A stretch of 64,000 nt of DNA from Antricoccus suffuscus (lineage in GTDB: Bacteria > Actinomycetota > Actinomycetes > Mycobacteriales > Antricoccaceae), in NCBI RefSeq assembly GCF_003003235.1, contig NZ_PVUE01000008.1, forward strand, positions 1-64,000, in the 5' to 3' direction. Of the stretch, positions 35,782 through 44,048 are shown piece after piece. Each line of letters begins with the position of its first letter. Position 1 is the first letter of the stretch. The position numbers and the translations under genes are program-made. The notes beneath the pieces were generated by a model. It was not told the DNA's origin, searched no databases, and saw only the letters and a list, made by a program, of their open reading frames with translations.

Positions 35782-36931
35782 GAGAAATCACCTTGGCTAA
35801 TTCGGCGTACGAAGCAAAGCTATGTCCGGCTACAAAATGGTCAATGTATGGGAGGGCCGCGGTTATTCCCCCGGTCAATGGTTCATACCCTGCGTGACCC
35901 TTGTGCGGGTTAGCCCAAATCACGCTGTATGCCAGGCGATGCAGCCGCTGCATCTGCTCGCCGAGCAGGGTCGGATCGCCGCGTTCCCAGCCGTCAGAGA
36001 AGATCACCACGATCGCCCGCCGCGCGATGCCGCGCTGTCCCCACAGGTTGAGAAAAGCGCGCAACATCTCGCCGAGCTGCGTGCCTCCGCTCCAGTCGGG
36101 AATCGCCGCACCGGCGGCTCGCAGTGCCTTGTCCGGGTCGCGTAACCGCAGCTCGCGGGTGACGCGGGTCAGGCGAGTGCCGAGCGTGAAGATCTCGGTG
36201 TGGACTTGGTCCCGGCGTACAGCAGCGTGCGCGAACCGCAGCATCGGGTCGGCGTACGGCGCCATCGAACCGCTGACGTCGGCCAGGATCACCAGCCTGC
36301 GGGGGCGCACACGCCTCCGCTTGCGAGCCAGCCGTGTCATCTCCCCGCCGTTGCGCATGGCCGCCCGGATCGACTTGTGCGCGTCGGTGATGCCGCGCTT
36401 GTTGGGACCGTATCGCCGGGTACGCCGGGTCGCAGAGGTCGGTGCGAGCAACTCGAAAAGGCGGCGCAGCTCCTCACGCTCGGCGGGTTGCAGGTCGGAA
36501 AAGTCCTTATGTTGCAGCACTTCTTGGGCGCTGGCCATGCCAGGGATCGGGTCGTCTTCCTGCTCGCCGGTGCCTTCGGGCGCGTGGTCGTCCATGCCGA
36601 ACGACGCCTCGACGTGCTTGTGTTGCGGCGGCTGGCTTTGTGACGGTTTAGGTACCTCGCCTCCGAAGTACGCCGCAAAACCCGCGTCGTACTTGGGTAG
36701 GTCATCGGGGTTGGAGCACAGCGTGAGACGGCCGGCCCAGTAGACGCTGTCCTCGTCGAGTACGTCGAGATGTCCCAGTGCCGCAATCATCGACTGCACT
36801 CGGTCGGGGCTGACCGCGACGCCGGCGACCCGCAGCATCCGGGCAAATCCGAGCAGGATCTCATCGACGCCGCGCGGTTCGGCAAGGGCGCCCGCGCTCG
36901 CCGGCACGAGGCCGTAGTTGTTGGAAGTCAT
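35774..36931 (-). CDS. coxE: CoxE-like VWA-domain protein
   Basis: The 385-residue protein has an acidic middle region and a C-terminal von Willebrand A domain with MIDAS motif DVSGSM near residue 235. GGTQLGEMLRAFL supplies the conserved Thr and IFSDGWERGD the following Asp. CoxE works with the MoxR ATPase CoxD in maturing the Mo active site. It is located directly after that ATPase gene. Confidence 0.85.
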   Translation of the reverse strand: MTSNNYGLVPASAGALAEPRGVDEILLGFARMLRVAGVAVSPDRVQSMIAALGHLDVLDEDSVYWAGRLTLCSNPDDLPKYDAGFAAYFGGEVPKPSQSQPPQHKHVEASFGMDDHAPEGTGEQEDDPIPGMASAQEVLQHKDFSDLQPAEREELRRLFELLAPTSATRRTRRYGPNKRGITDAHKSIRAAMRNGGEMTRLARKRRRVRPRRLVILADVSGSMAPYADPMLRFAHAAVRRDQVHTEIFTLGTRLTRVTRELRLRDPDKALRAAGAAIPDWSGGTQLGEMLRAFLNLWGQRGIARRAIVVIFSDGWERGDPTLLGEQMQRLHRLAYSVIWANPHKGHAGYEPLTGGITAALPYIDHFVAGHSFASYAELAKVISHA

Positions 36932-36944
36932 CGCAGGCCCATTG

Positions 36945-37817
36945 CTACGCCGTGAGCAGCTCGTCGAGGCCGCGCTGGATGATGCGTTCGGCGTCTTCTC
37001 GGTATTTCAGTACGGCGCCAAGCGTGCGAGAGGCGACCTCAGGGGTGAGTTCGCGCGTGCCGAGCAGGTGCAGTGCTTCGGCCCAGTCAATAGCCTCGGC
37101 GACGCCAGGCGGTTTGAGCAGGTCGGCCTTGCGCAGGTTAGCAACGGCGGACGCCACCTGGCGAGACAGCGACTCGCTGACCTCGGGCAGCCGGCGGCGG
37201 ATGATCTCGACCTCGCGGTCGAAGCTCGGATGCGCTACCCAGTGGTAGAGGCAGCGCCGCTTCAACGCGTCATGCACCTCCCGCGTGCGATTGGAGGTGA
37301 TCACGACCAGCGGCGGGGTTTCGGCCTTGATCGTGCCGAGCTCGGGGATGGTCACCGAACTCTCGGCCAGGATCTCCAGCAAGAATGCCTCGAACTCGTC
37401 GTCGGCGCGGTCCAGCTCGTCGACGAGCAGTACGGCGGGGCTGACCTCGAGTGCGCGCAGCAGCGGCCGCGCGATGAGGAACCGGCGGTCGTAGAGTTCG
37501 GCCTCGTCGGCGGTGCGGCCGGTTGACTCGGCCGCCCGAAGATGCAGCATCTGGCGGGCGAAGTCCCAGTCGTACAGCGCCTGGCTGGCGTCGATTCCCT
37601 CGTAGCACTGCAGCCGGATCAGCTCGGCTTGGAGGACCTGCGCGAGCGCGAGCGCGAGCGCGGTCTTGCCGACTCCGGCGTCGCCCTCAAGGAACAGCGG
37701 GCGGCCCATCCGCAGCGCCAGGTACGCCGCGGTGGCGAGCCCCTCGTCCGCGATGTAGTCGGTTTGGTCGAGTGCCTTAGCGAGCGCCTTCGGGTCATCG
37801 AATTCAAGCATCGTCAT
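36945..37817 (-). CDS. coxD: CoxD-like MoxR AAA+ ATPase
   Basis: The 290-residue AAA+ ATPase has Walker A GDAGVGKTALA, Walker B AVLLVDELDRAD and sensor-1 VVITSNRTREVHDAL followed by the arginine region RRCLYHW. In CO dehydrogenase systems CoxD remodels the apoenzyme so that the Mo centre can be sulfurated. Start 37817 has GGAG eight bases upstream; a second ATG two codons later is possible. It is the first gene of the MoxR-VWA-XdhC operon. Confidence 0.85.
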   Translation of the reverse strand: MTMLEFDDPKALAKALDQTDYIADEGLATAAYLALRMGRPLFLEGDAGVGKTALALALAQVLQAELIRLQCYEGIDASQALYDWDFARQMLHLRAAESTGRTADEAELYDRRFLIARPLLRALEVSPAVLLVDELDRADDEFEAFLLEILAESSVTIPELGTIKAETPPLVVITSNRTREVHDALKRRCLYHWVAHPSFDREVEIIRRRLPEVSESLSRQVASAVANLRKADLLKPPGVAEAIDWAEALHLLGTRELTPEVASRTLGAVLKYREDAERIIQRGLDELLTA

Positions 37818-37897
37818 CAGTTGTGCTCCACACGTGTCTGGTGGCAGGTATATCGACGTACAAACGCCGGCCAGTCCCCTCGATGCTACTTGTGCAG

Positions 37898-37926
37898 GCC
37901 GGCTAACCATTGCGATAGCCGGTTAG
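37898..37926. promoter_or_regulatory. Repeat motif upstream of the MFS-winged-helix fusion
   Basis: GCCGGYTA occurs twice, 20 bp apart (37898-37905 and 37918-37925), two helical turns. CTAACC at 37903-37908 and GGTTAG at 37921-37926 also form an inverted repeat. It lies about 60-90 bp before the fusion gene, where an autoregulatory winged helix could bind. Confidence 0.35.
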
Positions 37927-37987
37927 AGGATCGATTCATGGCGCCTGACGTGCAACACTCAAACGACAACGCCGAAAAGAGGACGCA

Positions 37988-40051
37988 ATGGCTGACTCGC
38001 GTGCGACCGACGAAACGGCGTCGGCCTCGGCCTCGGCGCCAATCGGCAAGCGGCAGTTGTGGCTGATTCTCGGCGGACTCCTGTTGGGCATGCTGCTGGC
38101 GTCGCTTGATCAGACGATCGTGGCCACGGCACTGCCGACTATCGCCGGTGACCTGCATGGCCTGTCGCATCTTGCCTGGGTGGTCACCGGATACCTGCTC
38201 GCCTCGACGGCATCGACGCCGCTGTGGGGCAAGCTCGGCGACATGTACGGCCGGAAGAGGTTCTTTCAGGCCGCGATCGTCATCTTCCTCGTTGGATCGG
38301 TGTTGTGCGGCATCGCCAACTCGATGGTCGAGCTGATCTTGTTCCGCGCACTGCAAGGCATCGGCGGCGGTGGCCTGATCGTGGGCGCACAGTCGATCGT
38401 CGGAGATGTGGTGTCGCCTCGTGAGCGGGGCCGTTACCAAGGCGTCTTCGGTGCCGTTTTCGGGGTGAGCAGCGTCGTCGGTCCGCTGCTTGGCGGCTTC
38501 TTCGTCGACCATCTCTCCTGGCGCTGGGTGTTCTACATCAACCTGCCACTAGGCATAATCGCCCTCGCGGTCACCGCGATCGTGCTGCCGGCGGTGTCCA
38601 CAAAAGTGCAACACGTCATCGACTACCTCGGTGCCGGGCTACTGGCCGCCGTGGCCACCTGCCTGGTGCTGCTGACCAGTCTCGGCGGGAGCACGTTCGC
38701 TTGGGGATCGCCGGTGATCTACGGCCTTGGTATCGCCGCGGTGGTGCTGCTCATCGGGTTCGTGTGGGTGGAAAAGCGTGCGGCCGAGCCCGTCCTGCCA
38801 CCTCACCTGTTCAGCAATCGGGTGTTCTTGACCTCCTCAGCGATTGGATTTGTCGTCGGGTTCGCGATGTTCGGCGCGATCACCTACCTGCCGCAATACA
38901 TGCAAGTGGTGCAGGAGGTCAGCCCGACGGCGTCCGGGCTTCGGCTGCTGCCGATGATGGGCGGCCTGCTGCTCACCTCGATCGGCTCGGGCCTGCTGAT
39001 CACCCGCACCGGTCGCTACAAGATCTTCCCGGTGCTCGGCACAGTGACGATGGCGATCGGACTGTTTCTGCTGTCCCGCCTCAGGGTCAGCACGCCGATG
39101 TGGGAATCGTCGGTCGCGATGTTCGTGCTCGGCGTCGGCATCGGCGCGGTGATGCAAGTGCTGGTCATCGCCGTACAAAACTCAGTGGATTACCGCGATC
39201 TTGGTACGGCGACCTCTGGGGCGACGTTCTTCCGTTCGATCGGCGGTAGCTTCGGCACCGCGATCTTCGGTGCGATCTTCGCCAATGTGCTGACCGGGAA
39301 TCTGGCGCACTACTTGAAAGGGTTGACCATTCCGCCGGGATTCAGCGCCACCTCCGGCGCGAGTCCCGCGGTGCTGGCGAAGCTGCCGCCCGAGATCCAC
39401 ACCGGCTTCATCGAGGCGTACGCCGCGAGCATCCGCACCGTGTTCCTCGTCGCGGCGCCAATCGCGCTTGTCGCGTTCGCGTTGTCGTGGCTGCTCAAGG
39501 AGGTGCCGCTGCGGGCAACTGCCGCGGCGGCGAACCCTGCCGACACCTACGCGCCGACCGCGATCCCATCCGAGCGCAGCTCGTTCCAAGAGATGGAAAG
39601 GGCGATCGAGGTCCTTGCCCGCAGGGAGAACCGGCGGGCGCTGTACGTGCGACTGGCTACCCGCGCCGGTTTGACGCTCCCGCCGCGAGCCTGCTGGCTG
39701 CTCTATCGGATCGCCGAGGCCCCCGGGGTAACGGCGGCCGGGCTGTCCGACCGGCTGGGGATTAGTCACGACGACCTCGACGAGCACCTCGGATCGCTGC
39801 GCGGGCTCCGGCTGATCAGCGTTGAAGAGGTCGCCGGCGACGAGATCATCCACGTCACTGACGCCGGGGCACACGCCGTACGCCGACTTGTCGCCGCCCG
39901 CCGCGATGCGCTCGCTGACCTCCTGCGCGGGTGGTCCACGGATCGCGATCCGGAGTTGCTGACACTAGTCAGCAACCTCGCCAACCAGCTTCTCGCGGAC
40001 GACGCTGGGATGCTGCGCGATGCGAAGGCCGTGACCTCGGTTGATGCCTGA
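37988..40051 (+). CDS. DHA2 MFS exporter fused to a C-terminal MarR-like winged helix
   Basis: The 687-residue protein has an MFS exporter of about 14 helices ([17 protein letters not shown] motif D-like region, [11 protein letters not shown] loop, [15 protein letters not shown]). After helix 14 a cytosolic extension of about 160 residues starts near 525. It reads like a MarR-type winged helix: [20 protein letters not shown], then [20 protein letters not shown] as helix-turn-helix and [15 protein letters not shown]-like wing sequence. The exporter half alone equals the usual family length. The fusion could couple transport to DNA binding, or the domain may have lost DNA binding. Confidence 0.8.
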   Translation: MADSRATDETASASASAPIGKRQLWLILGGLLLGMLLASLDQTIVATALPTIAGDLHGLSHLAWVVTGYLLASTASTPLWGKLGDMYGRKRFFQAAIVIFLVGSVLCGIANSMVELILFRALQGIGGGGLIVGAQSIVGDVVSPRERGRYQGVFGAVFGVSSVVGPLLGGFFVDHLSWRWVFYINLPLGIIALAVTAIVLPAVSTKVQHVIDYLGAGLLAAVATCLVLLTSLGGSTFAWGSPVIYGLGIAAVVLLIGFVWVEKRAAEPVLPPHLFSNRVFLTSSAIGFVVGFAMFGAITYLPQYMQVVQEVSPTASGLRLLPMMGGLLLTSIGSGLLITRTGRYKIFPVLGTVTMAIGLFLLSRLRVSTPMWESSVAMFVLGVGIGAVMQVLVIAVQNSVDYRDLGTATSGATFFRSIGGSFGTAIFGAIFANVLTGNLAHYLKGLTIPPGFSATSGASPAVLAKLPPEIHTGFIEAYAASIRTVFLVAAPIALVAFALSWLLKEVPLRATAAAANPADTYAPTAIPSERSSFQEMERAIEVLARRENRRALYVRLATRAGLTLPPRACWLLYRIAEAPGVTAAGLSDRLGISHDDLDEHLGSLRGLRLISVEEVAGDEIIHVTDAGAHAVRRLVAARRDALADLLRGWSTDRDPELLTLVSNLANQLLADDAGMLRDAKAVTSVDA

Positions 40052-40056
40052 GCCGG

Positions 40057-41334
40057 CTATTCGACGTTTTCGTCGACTCGTTCGGCCGGCGTACCACCGG
40101 GCGCGGGGGAGTCAATGGCAGACGCGTGCATCCGCTGAGAGGTCTTCTGCACGGCGCTGAACCGCAACCGCGGGCTTGCCACGACCGCGATGATCGCGGC
40201 GACGAGCGCGGCGCAGGTGGGCAGCAGGAAGGCGGTGCGCGCGCCGTACGAGTCGATGAGCTGGCCGCCGACGGCCGCACCGATCGTGACGCCGGCGACG
40301 AGCGCGGTCGTCGCCCAGGTGAGACCTTCGGTCAGCGCGTACGGGGGGACGAGACGCTCGATGAGCATGGTCGCCGAGATCAGCACTGGCGCGATCGCGA
40401 CGCCGGCGATGAAGATCAGCACCGTCAGCATCCACAAGTTGGACGCAAGCAGCAGGCCTTGGGCCAGTACGCCGAAAAGTACCGCGGCGGCAACGAACTG
40501 CCCACCGACCGAACGCTTCCATTTCATGACGCCGAAGGTAAGGCCGGCCAGCAGCGAGCCGAATGCGTACGCCGCCAGCACGAGGCCGGCGAGCGACTTG
40601 TGCCCTTGTTCGTCCGCGAAGGCCACGACGATGACCTCGATCGATCCGAACCCGATTCCGCCGCAGATGAACACCGCGCCGACTACCAGGATCGAACCTT
40701 TGAGGAGGGCGAGCGTCGAGACGCGGTGTTCGGTTACTTGCGGGGGCGGCTCGCTCGAGCGTTGCGCCGTGAACAGGAATCCGCCGAACAGCAGCAAGAT
40801 CAGCGCGGCGAGCAGTCCGGCGTACGGCGCGACAGAGGTTGCGAGGATAGTCGCGAGCGGCGGACCGGTCATGAAGACGATTTCGTCGAGCGAGGACTCC
40901 CAGGAGAACGCCCGCTGTTGAAGCGATTTGTCCGGCAGCACGTGCATCCACCGCGCGCGCACCATCGCGCCGATACTCGGTGCTGCGCCGCCTCCGATGA
41001 GCGCGATGACGATCCAGGTCCAGTGCGGCCATCCACTGCTGACGGCGATGATCGCGAGCACCCAGATGACGACCGCGAAGAGGATCACTGGACGAGCGAT
41101 CCGTGCCTGGCCCTTGCGGTCGACGTACTTCGCGATCTGCGGCATCGCAACGGCGGTGGAGAACGTGGCGACGGCGCTGACGATTCCGGCGATGCCGTAG
41201 CTGCCGGTCGTCTGGCTGACGAGCAGCACCAGCGAGATAGTGATCATCGAGATCGGCATGCGCGCGATCAGGCCGGTCGAGCTGAAGGCGGCGCTTCCGG
41301 GAATCTTGAAGAGCTCGCCGTACTTCTTGAACAC
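40057..41334 (-). CDS. MFS transporter, 12 helices
   Basis: The 425-residue protein has about twelve membrane segments with IAKYVDRKGQARIARP between helices 2 and 3 as the MFS loop motif. The C-terminus is hydrophilic. It is convergent with the MFS-winged-helix gene (5 bp apart). The substrate is unknown. Confidence 0.8.
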   Translation of the reverse strand: MFKKYGELFKIPGSAAFSSTGLIARMPISMITISLVLLVSQTTGSYGIAGIVSAVATFSTAVAMPQIAKYVDRKGQARIARPVILFAVVIWVLAIIAVSSGWPHWTWIVIALIGGGAAPSIGAMVRARWMHVLPDKSLQQRAFSWESSLDEIVFMTGPPLATILATSVAPYAGLLAALILLLFGGFLFTAQRSSEPPPQVTEHRVSTLALLKGSILVVGAVFICGGIGFGSIEVIVVAFADEQGHKSLAGLVLAAYAFGSLLAGLTFGVMKWKRSVGGQFVAAAVLFGVLAQGLLLASNLWMLTVLIFIAGVAIAPVLISATMLIERLVPPYALTEGLTWATTALVAGVTIGAAVGGQLIDSYGARTAFLLPTCAALVAAIIAVVASPRLRFSAVQKTSQRMHASAIDSPAPGGTPAERVDENVE

Positions 41335-41511
41335 TGGGACGTCGTTTCTGGGTGTCGTGCGCGGGCGTGAGTGTGCTGGCTGAGCCAGATCGTGTCACGA
41401 ATGATCAGAACATGGTGACCCAGGCCGCATCGAATGTTTAATATTCATTCAAAAGTGAGCGCGGTCACCGATGAATCGAAGGCGTGTGCGTCAGTTCACC
41501 GAATGATTGTA

Positions 41512-41569
41512 TTGCAATCGTGACCTTATGGGGCATAATAGTTAGTGAACCCGATGACCTCAGGTTCAC
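41512..41569 (+). promoter_or_regulatory. Promoter and inverted repeat upstream of the 50-aa protein gene
   Basis: TTGCAA (41512-41517) and CATAAT (41534-41539), 16 bp apart, make a good sigma-70-type promoter. Just downstream GTGAACC (41545-41551) and GGTTCAC (41563-41569) form an inverted repeat with 11 bp between, a possible operator or leader hairpin. The small gene starts at 41615. Confidence 0.5.
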
Positions 41570-41614
41570 GGCAAACGCCAAATACAGACTTTCTTACCAA
41601 GGAGTGAACAGCTA

Positions 41615-41767
41615 GTGGCAACCATCGCCAATAAGTGGCAGGCCCGTCGTGCAAACGCAAAGGGTCGCCGCCAACTGCAGAAGGCGATCACCGGGGCAGG
41701 TTCGGATACCGTCCGCCTTGAGCTGCTCGCGATCGCGACGCGCAACAACCAGAGCTTGATGCGCTAA
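41615..41767 (+). CDS. Small basic protein of 50 residues
   Basis: A GTG-started frame encodes VATIANKWQARRANAKGRRQ followed by LQKAITGAGSDTVRLELLAI and a short tail ending SLMR. AAGGAG lies ten bases upstream of the start, a promoter lies about 75 bp upstream and a strong terminator follows 17 bp after the stop, so it is a complete transcription unit. The N-terminal half is strongly basic and helical, which would suit nucleic-acid or ribosome binding. I do not recognise a characterised family. Confidence 0.75.
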   Translation: MATIANKWQARRANAKGRRQLQKAITGAGSDTVRLELLAIATRNNQSLMR

Positions 41768-41784
41768 CTACCGCTCGTACGACG

Positions 41785-41812
41785 AAGGCCCGGTCCGTTG
41801 GGACCGGGCCTT
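41785..41812 (+). terminator. Rho-independent-type terminator after the 50-aa protein gene
   Basis: AAGGCCCGGTCC (41785-41796) pairs perfectly with GGACCGGGCCTT (41801-41812) around GTTG, followed by a short T run. It is a very stable 12-bp stem placed 17 bp after the stop codon. Confidence 0.85.
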
Positions 41813-41814
41813 TC

Positions 41815-41880
41815 GCGATCCGTCACAAAGTCCCGCGCGATCCGTCACAAAGTCCCGCGCGATCCGTCACGAGGTCCCCG
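41815..41880. repeat. 22-bp tandem repeat array (GATCCGTCAC family), three units
   Basis: Units start at 41815, 41837 and 41859. The first two are identical 22-mers (GCGATCCGTCACAAAGTCCC plus GC) and the third diverges after the core. The array begins three bases after the terminator stem of the 50-aa protein gene. The spacing is 22 bp rather than the 21 bp of the arrays at 14442 and 24187, but the core is the same. Confidence 0.8.
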
Positions 41881-41920
41881 CTTGACGCGCGTTTGCCCAC
41901 CGTACGGCCATGATTAGCGC

Positions 41921-42511
41921 ATGTGGCATTCGATATTCGGCCTGGACCTATCGATCTGGGAAAAGCTCATCCGCGCGGTCGTCATCTACGTGTTCCTGGT
42001 GATCGCGCTGCGACTGGCCGGTAAACGCGAGATGGCTCAGCTCACGACGGTCGACTTCGTCGTACTGCTGGCCGTCTCCAACGCCGTACAAAACGGTTTG
42101 ATCGGCGCAGACAACACCGTGACGGGAGCGGTGATCGGTGCATCGGCGCTGTTCCTGATCAACGCCGGTGCGGTGTACCTGTTCTACCGGAGCCAAACGT
42201 GGCGACACTTGTTGACGGGGAAGACGCGAATGCTGGTGCGCGACGGTGAGATCGACTGGACCGCGATGCGCAAGGAACGGTTCACGAAGGCTGACCTCAA
42301 GATCGAGCTGCAGAACGCCGGCATATTCGACGTCGCCAACGTCAAGTACGCACGGCTCGAGCCCAATGGCACGGTGCTCGTGACGCCTAAGCATCCCGAA
42401 GGGCCGACGAATCAGCAGCTGCTGCACCAGCTCATGCAGCAGAATCGGCGCCTTGAGCAGTCGATCGCCACTATGCAAGGCAAGCTCGATTCCCTCGTTG
42501 AGCGCCCGTAA
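41921..42511 (+). CDS. DUF421 (YetF-like) membrane protein
   Basis: The 196-residue protein has three N-terminal membrane helices with LRLAGKREMAQLTTVDFVVL, the conserved DUF421 segment. A cytosolic domain follows with MLVRDGEIDWTAMRKERFTK. The C-terminal 30 residues form a probable coiled coil (QQLLHQLMQQNRRLEQSIAT). The family is widespread in Bacillus (YetF, YcaP) and actinobacteria; its role is poorly defined. It starts about 40 bp after a repeat array and is probably transcribed separately from the next gene. Confidence 0.8.
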   Translation: MWHSIFGLDLSIWEKLIRAVVIYVFLVIALRLAGKREMAQLTTVDFVVLLAVSNAVQNGLIGADNTVTGAVIGASALFLINAGAVYLFYRSQTWRHLLTGKTRMLVRDGEIDWTAMRKERFTKADLKIELQNAGIFDVANVKYARLEPNGTVLVTPKHPEGPTNQQLLHQLMQQNRRLEQSIATMQGKLDSLVERP

Positions 42512-42557
42512 GGGAGTCTCTCAGCAACCATTCAGACTTCGAGGTCAGGATGGATTT

Positions 42558-42788
42558 ATGCGACTCCTCGGACCGAGCAGCACGACGCTTCTCGTCATCA
42601 GCCTCGTGCTGGCCGTCCTGGTGACCACGGTGACCGTGGCGTTTTGGGACCGGGGAGTGCTTCGAATGAGCCGCCGGATCGTGGGCCTCACGCTGTCGCA
42701 GGCCTTCCTGTTACTTGCCGCATTTGTATTCGCCAACCAGCAGATCTCCTTCTATGCGTCGTGGTCTGACCTATTTGGCGGGCACTGA
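42558..42788 (+). CDS. Small two-helix membrane protein preceding an esterase
   Basis: This 76-residue protein has two hydrophobic segments (LLVISLVLAVLVTTVTVAFW and a segment around QAFLLLAAFVFANQQ). Its TGA overlaps the ATG of the esterase gene (TGATG), so both are translated together. The pair resembles the N-terminal membrane part of larger membrane-anchored esterases, split into a separate gene (inference). Confidence 0.6.
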   Translation: MRLLGPSSTTLLVISLVLAVLVTTVTVAFWDRGVLRMSRRIVGLTLSQAFLLLAAFVFANQQISFYASWSDLFGGH

Positions 42789-43978
42789 TGTATCCACTGT
42801 CGGCCCGGCCGGTCCGCCCTGGCGACCAGCTTTCGGTGCTGGCGCCCAACTCGTTGTTCGTCCAGTACCTCGCCATTGGCGCGTTCGCAGCCGTCGTCGT
42901 CTTCGCCGTGTGGGGATGGCGACGGTTTCGGCCGCGGACGGCCAGCCGTGTCGGAGTTGTCCTCGTGGCGCAGTGCCTTGTCGTCGTATCGATCGCCATT
43001 TACTACAACCGCACCGATCAGATAGCCGCGACCTGGGATGCTCTCGCCGGATCGCAGCAAGGACTCAACCCGGCAGTCGTCGTACAGCGGGACGGTTCGG
43101 CGTCGTTCGGGTCGAGTGCATTTGCTCAGGACCGCTGGAATGTATCCGCGGCGGATCGTCTAACTGACAGCCAATCGGCGTACCGGTCGACCCTTGTTAC
43201 GACGACGATCGCGGGGCCGCAAACCGGGTACAACCTTCCAGCGCAGGTCTACCTGCCCGGTTCGTACGCCGATCCGGCATCGACGACCCGTCAGTACCCA
43301 GTGATCGAGCTGCTCGCGGGATATCCTGGGAGCTACCTTTCGTGGACGTACGGAATGCACCTTAAGGCCACCCTGGACAGCCTCATCGCAGAGAAGAAGA
43401 TGCCGGCCGTCATTGTGGTCATGCCGTCTCAGAATCCCAATCCGCCCAGCGACTCTGAGTGCGTGAACGCGTCGTTTGCGCACCCGAGTTCGATGGCCGA
43501 GACCTATCTGACGCGCGACGTCCCGGCGTACATCGCCGCGACCTATCGCTCCGCTCCCGGCCGGATCAACTGGGTAATCGGCGGATATTCGACCGGCGGC
43601 TACTGCGCCGCGAACCTCGCCCTGCGACACCCGCAGGTCTACGCCTCGGCGATGGTGCTGTCCGGCTACTTCATCGGCGTACACGAACACGGACCACATC
43701 AACTGTTCGCGAACCGGAAGGACCTTCGGGCGAACTCGCCGCAACTGACCATCTGCGAGCCGCGGCCAAAGGTCGCGATCTTCACCATCGCCGCGAAAGA
43801 CAACAAGGAGGACATCAGCGCACAGGCACGGTTCATCCGCAAGGTGCCAAAGTACGACGCGTTGATGGCGATGACGACCGAGACCGGTGGCCACACGCCG
43901 GTTGTGTGGCGGATCGGCAGCAGGCATGCGTTTGTCTGGCTGGCGAGAGTGCTCGGCCCCGGCGTATCTGCACGTTGA
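42788..43978 (+). CDS. Membrane-anchored alpha/beta-hydrolase, esterase D/antigen 85-like
   Basis: The 396-residue protein has two N-terminal membrane helices (about 25-75), then an extracytoplasmic α/β-hydrolase domain. YPVIELLAGYPGSYLSW carries the oxyanion region, WVIGGYSTGGYCAANLAL has the nucleophile Ser in G-Y-S-T-G, and a late His in ETGGHTPVVW completes the triad. The fold resembles the esterase D/mycolyltransferase group. A cell-envelope substrate is likely given the anchor, but not shown. Confidence 0.75.
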   Translation: MYPLSARPVRPGDQLSVLAPNSLFVQYLAIGAFAAVVVFAVWGWRRFRPRTASRVGVVLVAQCLVVVSIAIYYNRTDQIAATWDALAGSQQGLNPAVVVQRDGSASFGSSAFAQDRWNVSAADRLTDSQSAYRSTLVTTTIAGPQTGYNLPAQVYLPGSYADPASTTRQYPVIELLAGYPGSYLSWTYGMHLKATLDSLIAEKKMPAVIVVMPSQNPNPPSDSECVNASFAHPSSMAETYLTRDVPAYIAATYRSAPGRINWVIGGYSTGGYCAANLALRHPQVYASAMVLSGYFIGVHEHGPHQLFANRKDLRANSPQLTICEPRPKVAIFTIAAKDNKEDISAQARFIRKVPKYDALMAMTTETGGHTPVVWRIGSRHAFVWLARVLGPGVSAR

Positions 43979-44048
43979 CCGGCCGCGCCAGTCCGTGACT
44001 ACGGCCACTCACACTTTGAGCCGGCCACCCTTGGACTATGTTTCGAGA

